Shown: in pieces, positions 55,331 to 64,000 of the stretch
How the letters are laid out: every line of letters starts with the position of its first letter
Numbering within the stretch: the first letter of the stretch is position 1
NCBI RefSeq assembly: GCF_963854185.1
Contig: NC_085008.1
Span: 33,321,302-33,385,301 of the forward strand
DNA from: Sardina pilchardus
Lineage: Eukaryota > Chordata > Actinopteri > Clupeiformes > Clupeidae
Length of the DNA stretch: 64,000 nt
Direction of reading: 5' to 3'
The notes under the pieces: generated by a model
The model's database searches: none
Told to the model about the DNA's origin: nothing
Seen by the model: the letters and a program-made list of their open reading frames with translations, nothing else
Made by a program: the position numbers and the translations under genes

Positions 55331-56415
55331 ATGGAGAATACTCAAGATAAAGGACAACTTTTGAAAGGTGATGCCAAATTCATAGCTAGAGTCCATCCAG
55401 GAACTGAAAATTGGCTATCACGATGGAAAGATAAATTCGAATTTGCAAACTAAAACCAGGGTTATCATCATGCCATGCAGAAGTGCACCTGTATGACGAT
55501 GATGATGATTACGGTAAAACTCCAAATTGGCCCCCACCGCCGCCTCCGGTGGAGGCATTTCCAATGGTAGAACTGCCCAATCCAACATTTAAGCCAGACG
55601 TGGCTGAGGGTCAAAATAATCCACGGTTAATGTATGTCTATAGGACATGGACACAGGACGACGTAAAAAAAGCAGTGGAGGGAATTCCATCTCATAAAGC
55701 CCAAATTGAAGAATTTTGCGACGAAATGAAAAACATAATAGCGGTGTACCACCTGAATGGTTTCGAGGTCGAAAGGATGTTCCGCTTTAAAATGGGCTCT
55801 GATTGGAGCCGTGTTAAAGATAGCTTTGTAGCCCATCAGGCTGGTACAGCGTATGCGCCTGGTTCTCTGGATTTAAATCAGCAAGTCCAAAGCCTAGAGA
55901 ATAAATGTAAAGACGTGTTTAAAAAACATTGCAATTACACCAAAATACACGCTACCACACAGAAAGATGATGAAGATGTCTGGGAGTTTAGAGACAGATT
56001 TGAAAAAGTTTTTAAAGCCTATAACGGCCTGAAGTCAGGGAGTGCAGAAGATAAGATAATTTATGGACAGCAATTAAAACAAGCATTACTCCAAAGTTTC
56101 AGACCAGAGTTATAGAGAAACATTTTGTTACTTTCAGAACTACAGAACTGCCAGATTTTATGGAACATGCTAAACATTCAGAGAAAACAGTGAAGAATAA
56201 AAAGAAAGTAAGAGAAAAGAAAGACTCAGAGAATGTAGGGGAAGCATTTGTGATGGCATTACAAGGCAGAAATGGGTCAGAACAGAGAGATTATGAAAAT
56301 GAAGGTGATGATAGCAACAAGTGTTTCATCTGTGGGGGTCACGGGCATTGGTCTCGTGTCTGCCCCACCAAAGATAAGAAAGACAGAGATACGATAGAGA
56401 TCAGGCCTGACTAGC
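55331..56415 (+). pseudogene. retroviral gag remains with CCHC knuckle
   Basis: An ATG at 55331 opens a matrix-like start that stops at about 55451. A capsid-like frame (55483-56115) follows with a PPPPPP stretch and a retroviral capsid-like helical region. It ends in a stop, and the next frame carries a basic region and a C-x2-C-x4-H-x4-C zinc knuckle near 56328-56370. At least two frame changes and one stop break the gene. I describe the breaks only. Confidence 0.75.
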
Positions 56416-56734
56416 ACGTGGAGAAGAAGAAGAGCTAGAAATGTGTGAGGAATGTTTAGACTAGAGCTGATGTGTGTTTAAATGACTAAGAAAGTGAAGA
56501 AAGAAAGCCTACATATTAAACTAAACATTTAAATTAAATATTTCAATTCTGTTGAAGTTGTGCTTTTTCACCCATTCACTGTGAAAATCCCACATGCCGT
56601 CTCCCAACTGCTGTTACAAACTAACATGACATTCTTATCTCGTATGACAGTATTGTTATCACAACCGCACATTAAATATGGTGTAAACAAAGCAGCTTAT
56701 GCAGTGACTAACTGCTAAATTAGAAGTTAAACTT

Positions 56735-57305
56735 TTGTCTGCCACATGCTCTGCACAGGTAGCCGAATTGACTGGGCTGACCAGAGCATGTGAGCTTTTT
56801 GCCAAAAAGAAAGTGACAATATACACAGACAGCCAATATGCCTTTGCTGTGTCTTACATTGCTGAAATCAATGTACAAATGGGTAGCAATTTTGAGTCAT
56901 GGGCAGAGCCATGTCTCAACAGGAGGGATGTGTGAACTAGTAGACAAACACTATAACGTATAGATTTACAAACTACTCACAAAATGTTTGTTATCAGTGC
57001 ATCATATGTACTGTATTGATGTAGGAGTAGTGGAGCAACTAATTAAAACACTGTGTTCAAAGGAATATGTAGACACGGATACTGCTCCCTCTCTCTCTGT
57101 TTTTCCACAGGATCCCAGAGTGAAACCAGAAGATTGGGTGTTCATCAAAGTCAAAGAAAAAGTGCTGGTCTGACTCGCGTTGGGAAGGACCCCACCGAAT
57201 CATCCTATCTACACCCACTACAGTGAAGGTGGAGGGCCGGACCGCTGGACGCATCTCTCTCACTGTAAGGTTCCAGTCAACCGCTGAGGAGGGGAAGCCC
57301 GACTC
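56735..57305 (+). pseudogene. remnants of RNase H and integrase C-terminus
   Basis: 56735-56935 encodes the end of an RNase H (AELTGLTRAC, IYTDSQYAF). 57110-57305 in broken frames resembles a retroviral integrase tail (DPRVKPEDWVFIKV). Everything between protease and RNase H, and the integrase core, is missing. This deletion makes the element dependent on others. Confidence 0.65.
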
Positions 57306-58377
57306 CAAAGGGGATTAGAGGTTTAGAATCTAATCGTCTCAACGTCGGTGAAGATTTTGGATCCTCCTAGGCTTAGTGACGATGCCTTGAGATAACAGAC
57401 TTTCAGTGTGTAGGATGGTCCTTGGAGCGGCCATCACTCTCACCTTGCTGACACTTTTGTTAAGGACTGAACAAAGACTTTTTTTCTTGAAAGACAAAGG
57501 AAGCCGGAAAAAAGACATTGATTTTGTCAGAGGATGTGCATACCTACATCACACATGTGTATCACTTAAATTCATGGTATCGTTATGCTCAAATGCTGGC
57601 TGATTTGAATAATGTGTCTGATTGCCATGTGTGTTCTCTGATGCCAATATCTGTTTATCATTCCCGTTTAACAGCCGTACAATTCCTCATGGACAGAGCT
57701 TGTGTATAGGTGAAGGGAAGTCTGGCAAAGATGACTTATAATTCATCCCACATGACAATACATAAAAATGGTATTAACATGATCTGTGAACCTTGTGCAG
57801 GGACACACCCTTTGAAGTACATAAAGTGTAGTGTAACATTGACCCCTTACTGTATGCCACTGTTAAACCTAGAACAAGATTCCCACTGTGTTTTTTCAGA
57901 GATGGTTCTGTGCCGGTGGGGAGTTTGCCTCTCTACAGGTGTTATCAGTGAAGTTTAGAATGTAGCCCTACATTTTGTAGAATTAAGCTTTGATTATTTG
58001 AGGACTAGCCCTCATTGCATATAGCCCATCAAAATGTTGATGTGAATTTGCTTGCTTGATTGTTGTGATAATATGGGGCTGGGAAAAACATATGTGTAGT
58101 AGAAGGTGAGTTTTTCTCCTTTTGCTTGTGTACACAAGTGCCGCTGCTATAGCAGGGTAATGGAAGAATTTTTCCTTCAACGGTTTTCTCCTCAAATTAA
58201 GATCAATCATGACTGAGGTTTTCCGGTAAGGTTTTCGCTTCCATCAAAAGGTTTGAAACTTGCTATTCGAGTTGGTAATAATTACTACACGCTTTGATTT
58301 GATTTATGGTTGAATCTACAGTATGTAGCAATGGAACAAATGATTGTGAAGTTTACTAATGATAAACAGGAGGGAAA
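57306..58377 (+). other. possible env remains, not established
   Basis: Short frames at 57406-57603 and 57710-57958 include a hydrophobic start and cysteine-rich pieces, in the position of env. No fusion or transmembrane segment is recognisable. I cannot confirm env. Confidence 0.35.
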
Positions 58378-58761
58378 TGACAAAGAAATTAATATATTTA
58401 TCATTATGAACTTCATTTGTGTGCGTCAAAGTTATAATCCACACTTTCATATGTGTGTTCAAAGTTGCTATTCACAGTTTCACATGGGAACCTCACAGGA
58501 ACGCTATGCACCTGCAGATAAGAAACTGGGCATGAGCGAGAGGAGGATTTTAGGGAGGTTTCGACCAAGGTCATGCTGACTTGTTTTGCTCTCTGCTTTT
58601 CTTTAATAAAAGAGCCTCTTTGCGTCCAAGAGCTCAGAGACTGTTTCGGAGAGGTAAAGCACCTCTTCTCTATGTCTCTCCTCTTGGCGCCAGAGTATAC
58701 TGAAAATTATACTACTTGTCTGTGGTTCTTGTGTCATAATATTGGGAAGATTTCCCTGACA
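58378..58761 (+). repeat. endogenous retrovirus 3' LTR
   Basis: Same length and, as far as I can see, the same sequence as the 5' LTR. Followed by the GTATT duplication. Confidence 0.93.
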
Positions 58762-58997
58762 GTATTTAAAAAAAACACACACACAATTAGAATTTGCTCA
58801 CCCAGATGGTATATTTTGGGTACTTGGCCCAAGGACAATAGCAGGGAAGCTAATGATCCAAATATATCATTTATGTATTAAACTATTTAATTAATTCATT
58901 AACTAATTAAATTGTTTTTGTTGTTGTGAAGGACTGATCAGGCTCTTCGAGTACACAGCAGCCGTACACTCCAGGCAGTGGATGGAGGGGCAGAGAG
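58762..58997 (+). other. remainder of host or older-element sequence
   Basis: Sequence between the retrovirus and the duplicated block. A GCAAGACAAGGTAAG donor-like end follows. No protein. Confidence 0.4.
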
Positions 58998-59567
58998 ATT
59001 AACCCCATGGCAAGACAAGGTAAGTTAGGTTTACTTTTTGTGTGTAAAGAAGTTGTTATGGTATTGTTTTAGTAGTATACAGACTATCCTGCTGTGTTTC
59101 ATTTATTTACTTATTTACTTACATATTTATGATTAATACGGCATTTATCCAAATATAGCATGTTTTTCCCCCCGAGATGTTCTGTTGTGGTAATTCCGTC
59201 AAAGTTTATATTTACAGGAAAATACAAAGAACGCATGTATGTATTTACAGATTTATGCTTATATTTTCAGGAAAACTGAAGAATGCATGTAGGTATTTAC
59301 AGATTACATTTATATTTACAGGAAAATGACAAAGAACACATGTATTTACTCACAGATCGATATTTAGAGGAAAACTACAGAGCAGCAAGAGTGCTGGCAA
59401 CTTCTTTAATTAGGGTCTGCTGCAGGTTCACTAGGGCGTAGCACAGTTGTACCAGGACATTTGCTGAGCTACGCAGTTGGATCATGTGGAGGATTCGGAA
59501 TTCTTTTATACAAGCATTGGCTCTCTCAACATGGATAGACTATTAACCCCATGGCAAGACAAGGTAA
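58998..59567 (-). repeat. partial copy of a transposase 3' end between direct repeats
   Basis: 59018-59533 matches 61984-62520, that is the 3' flank and last 50 or so codons of the DDE transposase relic, with small differences. It is flanked by a 26-bp direct repeat (58998-59023 and 59542-59567, containing AACCCCATGGCAAGACAAGG). It probably arose by local duplication. Confidence 0.8.
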
Positions 59568-61983
59568 TGTAGCAGGATGAAATGGCCTGGTTCACGCCTT
59601 TTCATCTGAGTGTAGATTGCCATGCTGTGAGTGGCTCTTGGCAGTCGGACGAGAGCCAACCACACTAAGCCAAGCCGCTATAATTGCAGACTTTTGTTTT
59701 GATGAGCTACGTCACTCGCGACGTCTGTTTGTGTACCCGACTCTCGCCGCAGCCGCAGGTAGGACTGATGCTATGTGTTTTTAAGTGTTACTAGTTACTG
59801 AGTGAAACTGTTTATTTATTTGGAGTGCTCTTGTCATAGAATACCCCTGTGCCGTATCAGCCTTCCACCAGCTGAGTGTATGTTCAGTGTAATTTCTTGG
59901 TAGGTTACTTTGGCCGCTACGTTTTCTAGATCATGCCAACCGGTTTCATTCCCGTAGTAAACTGAACCTTTGACTCTAGGAACTCACGTCGTCAGTGCTG
60001 TGACTCTGTGAATCCAGACTCTACATCATGGGTATGTTTGTTGCATTTATTGCACGGGTTTCGTATCTCACATAAATAGGTGTTTTAAGCAGATATCTGT
60101 GTATTCCAGGGATCGCCATTTAACAGGGGAGCGGCCACCAATTGGCTACAATCAGTCTTTGAACACTGCTGCTTTGCTTACGCTGCGTTTAGCCCACGAC
60201 TGCTTCACCGTGCCCGCCTCTTCGGGTAACCTAATGTTGCAGAGTTAGCTTGCTATCCGCTAGCGAGGTTGCTGAGGGAGGCCTGGGCTAACATTGCAGG
60301 CTATACACTGTGCTTTGTGTCCTATCTGTCCTTTTTTTGTGAACGACTGTGAATTTGACTTGTGCTTAACTAACCGACAACACTTTGTTTGGCCGCTTTC
60401 ATGCGGCTTTAGCGTGGTCCTGTTCTCTGTGTGTGTCATTGTCTTCTGCAGCCTTGACTGGAGGCTTTTTCCTGCCGTTGTTGATTGCAAGTACTCCATT
60501 TTGTATATTTGTTTTGCTATTGCTGGGGGGAGACTGAGTTTGCTGATCCTCAGAGTGGCAGTTTGTTTTCTTTATTTATTGTTTGATTATTTTCCTTAAG
60601 TTGTGTGTATGAGTCTGCCCTGTTTGTAACTCGTGTCTCTCTCCCTCTGCTTAGGTGCTGAGAGCTGCCAGTGGGGGCAGCCTTGTGGTGACGGGTTTCC
60701 AGCTGTGTGTGGTGTGGCTGCTTGACTCTCACTGAGTGTGACCTTTGCCCTTCTCGTGGGTTGGAGTGACCAAGGCACGTGTGATTGTGGTGTATTCTTG
60801 GTGCATTCCATTTAGTGTTGGCAGTCTCGTACGTTTACCCGCCCGACATGTGAGAATTAGTGGCTAGCGTGAACGCTGGAGTTTGTAGTCTTTTGGGAAA
60901 GAACATGGATGCCACCAGGGCAGCAACTGTCTCTTAGTGCTGGACATTTGTCTAGAACACAAGCAGCTGTCCCTCATTCTCCCTTTTTGGGTATGGTCAA
61001 TGGGAATGAATAATAAAAACATTTTTGGGCAATTTCAACAAGTGCTGTCGCATTTCTAATGAGCTAGATGGGCATTAGCAGGCTAGCTAGTCATTGTTAT
61101 TGTTGTGTGCTAGCCTCTTTAGCAAACCAGCTGGAAAACAAATCATTACATTGTATTGCACGCACAGCAAGACCGTTAAATGTATGAATTGGTGACCAGA
61201 TTGAAGCAGCAATGCAATCTAGTGTGTTAAAGCATTCCATTGTCATTAAAACGACCAACACGGTACAAATACAAAGAAAACACATGTCATCTCATCTCTA
61301 CTATGGGCGCAGCCATGTTTGTTTACAGGTCGTAAGCCCAACTCGGGGTACTCGCAAGTACTCCGAGGTAAAGGGGGCGTTCCTCTGTAAAATGCCGCAA
61401 GAAAGCTGGGTAATTTACACTTTACAACTTGGGCGGGTGACTTACGATACAAATGGATCGCAGGGTCTGGTTCATTGAAGGACCTGCTGACCTCCCACTG
61501 GTAAGCCTCAGCCCTGGCCTTTTCCCTGTATGTGTGTTGATGTGTGTTGATGTGTGTTGATGTGTGTTGATGTGTGTTGAGGTACGTTGTTGTGTGTTGA
61601 TGCGTGTGCAATTCCCTCTTGTACGGACTGTTTAATTACTGTCATTATAACCCGTAGTGGTTTGGTGCATGTGCCTACATTTTGTACTTGGTGTGCAGTT
61701 CATCCAACCTGTGTGCATTGGACCTAACGTTTGCTGTGCGAAATCTAACCTGACCCCTGTGTGATGGTTGTTTTTATGAAATGTGTGCAATTGACAGTGT
61801 GAATAATAAATAAATTGTATTTTTGTATTGAGTCACGTCTCTGGCCTCTCCATGTACGAACCTGAGTGTCCTATTTGAAGAATAGTGTGAATCAACCAAT
61901 TCTTTGGGTGAAAGTCCCTCAGTGGCGTAGTCAGCTCTTATTTTCAGGCTTAAAAGCCTCAAAACATTATACCACCTGCCACA
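59568..61983 (+). other. 2.4-kb unassigned block between two duplicate ends
   Basis: Contains GC-richer sequence with a CCGCAGGTAGGACTG donor-like site at about 59755, a 10-bp minisatellite (TGTGTGTTGA) at 61531-61605, and AATAAATAAATTG near 61810. It may be a first exon of an inserted element or host sequence. The open frames show no known domain. Confidence 0.4.
61531..61605 (+). repeat. 10-bp minisatellite (TGTGTGTTGA)n
   Basis: Five perfect units from 61531 to 61580, then degenerate ones. It makes the antisense frame rich in HQHT repeats, which is not a gene. Confidence 0.9.
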
Positions 61984-62349
61984 GTAAGTTAGGTTTACTT
62001 TTTGTGTGTAAAGAAGTTATGGTATTGTTTTAGTAGTATATATAGACTATCCTGCTGTGTTTCATTTATTTACTTATATTTATGATTAATACAGCATTTA
62101 TCCAAATATAGCATTTTTTTTCCCCGAGATGTTCTGTAGTGGTAATTCCGTCAAAGCTTATATTTACAGGAAAATACAAAGAATGCATGTACTGTATGTA
62201 TTTACAGATTTATGCTCATATTTTCAGGAAAACTAAAGAATTTATGTATGTATTTACAGATTACATTTATATTTACAGGAAAATTAACACCAATGAAAAA
62301 TGGAAAAAGAACACATGTATTTATTTACAGATCGATATTTACAGGAAAA
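61984..62349 (-). repeat. 3' flank of the transposase relic (copy 2 of the duplication)
   Basis: Matches 59018-59360. It runs into the transposase stop at 62350 and contains repeats of ATATTTACAGGAAAA. Confidence 0.75.
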
Positions 62350-63409
62350 CTACAGAACAACAAGAGTGCTGGCAACTTCTTTAATTAGGGGCTGCTGCAG
62401 GTTCACGAGGGCGCAGCACAGTTGTACCAGGACATTTGCTTGGCTACGTAGTTGGTGCGGGATCATGTGGAGGATTCGGAATTCCTTGATCCGAGCATTG
62501 GCTCTCTCAACATGGATCCTATTCCTGGCAATCTCTCGAGTGGCCCTCACTTCACTCTCACTGAATTTCCCTTTGTTGAGAAACGGGGGGATATTGACTG
62601 TCACACCATCTGGAACAATATCAGAAATTAGGAAGCCCTTGTCGGCCAGGACCATATCTCCGGCCTCAAGACAATTCCGCAGGCCAGAATTCTGAGTTAC
62701 CACCTTGTCAGATACAGACCCGGGGAACAGCTTGCTGCAAAATGTTATGACCCCATTGGGGGCAACACCGATTAGCACCTTGAAAGAATACATCCCCCTG
62801 TAGCTGGAATACACCATCTTCGCCACGTCCATCTGCTTAGGTGCAGCAACTTTGTTGTCCGTACAGTCTATGACGATCCGGCAATTCCTGGCACTGGCCC
62901 TAAATGAGGCAGGCATGCTTGTTGTGTTTCTTTGTGTACTTGGCACAGTTGCCATCATGTTTTTGTAGAGAAGTGCATGTAAAAGGTGTATGTGTGTTTT
63001 GACGATGTTTGAAACTGTTGCTGTGCTGCAGGAGAACATTAAGCTAGGTGCAGGTGTGTGTAGTTTTGCCGCACTTTCATCAGGGCCATCAGAACCTGTG
63101 ACTCCATTGCCATCCCCTCTACAGTCCAGCCATAGGCATAGTTGATGTTGCCCTGAAAGTCCTGGACCAGCCCCACCACCCGTCTGAACATGGGCAGGTC
63201 TGGGAGACCAGTCTCCATCCTAACCACATCATCAGTCAGATTTTCTGGTGAGTACACGTATGACTGAGTATCTCTCTCTATCCCTGCTGCTGGCATCTCC
63301 TCGGGCAGCTGAGCAACGGAAAGCAACGGTGCTTCTTCCTCAGCCACTTCCATTGCCTCTGTGCCTGCCACTTGGAGAGGCTGGACAATGGGCTGACACA
63401 ATGGTACCT
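62350..63409 (-). pseudogene. DDE transposase of the second ISL2EU-like element, frameshifted
   Basis: An exon starts after a CACTATACAG acceptor (63409). It encodes a helical N-part ending LMALMKVRQNYTHLHLA, where the frame stops at 63039-63041. It then continues one frame over with FSCSTATVSNIV and the catalytic domain. The D, D and E are in VIDCTDN, LADKGF and RIHVERA. The THAP exon would lie beyond 63.4 kb or is lost to the Tc1-like insert. One base-level frameshift near 63040 is the only break in this exon. Its nuclease partner is at 53488-54106. Confidence 0.85.
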
Positions 63410-63664
63410 GTATAGTGTGATTGCAGGTAATTAGTTAACAGGGCATTTATTTTAACGGGATGTGCAATATTTAGTAGGAATGTGCAATAGGTTAATTGGG
63501 CATTATGCAAGGGGCTTGTGGGGGTATTTATCTATTTATTTAGCGGGATGTGCGATATCTAGTAATATCTGGAGGAATGTGCAATAAGTTGATGGCGCAG
63601 TTGTGCAATAACAGACCAACAGGAGGTGGGCTGTGTCCATCTTGTGTAAGGGCTTGATGGCATG
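63410..63664. other. intron-like stretch before the transposase exon
   Basis: GATGTGCAATA-type motifs are repeated. No exon recognised. The upstream THAP exon is not visible here. Confidence 0.45.
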
Positions 63665-63666
63665 TA

Positions 63667-64000
63667 CAGTCAACTCCAAAAGTATTGGAACACATGCTTA
63701 AAGTTTAATATAAAATCATCTTTTGGAAATTAGCTGGTTTGAATTGCATTGAGCTTAACAGCTAACAACTAATAACTGACATTAAGCATGCCAAACTCTT
63801 AGTATGGTGAAGGTATAGTGTTGATGTGGGGATATTTTAATTCCAAAGGCCAAGGGGATTTTATCAGGGTGCATAGTGTCCTGGATCCATGAAATAACTG
63901 GCCTTTAAAAATAAAAATAAAAATCCTCTATGGGAATTTAACATGGGCGTTCCAATACTTATGACCCCCTATATTTTAAGGAAAATACTTATTTATTTAC
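63667..64000 (+). mobile_element. Tc1-like non-autonomous element, cut by the window end
   Basis: TACAGTCAACTCCAAAAGTA at 63665 is a Tc1-type terminus with TA. The interior TGTGGGGATATTTTAATTCC is shared with the palindrome at 30548-31417. Its right end is outside the window. Confidence 0.7.

Larger units (their letters stand above)
54244..58761 (+). mobile_element. small endogenous retrovirus, deleted interior, young LTRs
   Basis: LTRs of 384 bp (54244-54627 and 58378-58761) appear identical by eye. The duplication GTATT flanks them (54239-54243 and 58762-58766). A primer-binding site TGGTCCTTCGAGCCGGA (54633-54649) fits the 3' end of tRNA-Tyr. A polypurine tract AGGAGGGAAA precedes the 3' LTR. 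The interior of 3.75 kb retains broken gag, a zinc knuckle, the end of RNase H and the integrase tail; protease, RT and most of the integrase are gone. It cannot be autonomous. The gag and knuckle type suggest a gamma/epsilon-like fish retrovirus. Confidence 0.9.

Noticed and set aside
57406..57958. Retroviral envelope gene
   Set aside because: Only short, broken frames in the right place; no signal-cleavage-transmembrane order could be seen, so only possible remains are listed.
61246..61611. Antisense HQHT-repeat frame of 121 codons
   Set aside because: Caused by the (TGTGTGTTGA)n minisatellite.

Overview
The window reads as teleost fish nuclear DNA. The evidence is one conserved multi-exon vertebrate gene (IFI30/GILT), a vertebrate-type 5S rRNA gene, and a dense mix of fish-type transposable elements: non-LTR retrotransposons ending in short tandem tails, hAT, Harbinger and Tc1-like elements, a BEL/Pao element, a small endogenous retrovirus, and a THAP transposase/YqaJ nuclease element of ISL2EU type. 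The many short tracts rich in TAGGCCTA and GTAGGCTAC remind me of clupeiform genomes, but I cannot prove the order.

Layout. 1-9.6 kb: non-autonomous DNA transposons, a decayed proline-rich exon, a LINE split by a hAT element, and an inverted partial copy of a 5S locus. 10.16-17.25 kb: a nearly complete two-gene DNA transposon. A six-exon SWIM/YqaJ nuclease gene (498 codons, fully open) faces a three-exon THAP/DDE transposase gene that carries a frameshift. 18-26 kb: nested inverted-repeat elements and a large inverted duplication (arms about 1.1 kb) whose spacer holds LINE remains. 26.27-40.79 kb: IFI30, seven exons that splice in frame to about 255-260 residues. Its 11-kb intron 1 holds a 140-150 bp satellite-like array, several palindromic elements and a three-deep transposon nest. 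42-53.5 kb: a 5S rRNA locus whose upstream flank has been split by two hAT elements, one of which carries a complete BEL/Pao element with 488-bp LTRs. The inverted copy at 8.9-9.6 kb keeps the empty site for both hAT insertions. 53.5-63.4 kb: a second, older nuclease/transposase pair in the same convergent order, split by a young but gutted endogenous retrovirus with apparently identical 384-bp LTRs and by duplicated debris. The window ends inside a Tc1-like element.

Function. The only host genes I can support are IFI30 (lysosomal thiol reductase, antigen processing) and the 5S rRNA gene. All other coding capacity belongs to mobile elements. Nothing bacterial, CRISPR-like or operonic is present. 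The most unusual unit is the transposase plus PD-(D/E)XK nuclease pair, found twice. In the first copy the nuclease is intact while its transposase is broken.
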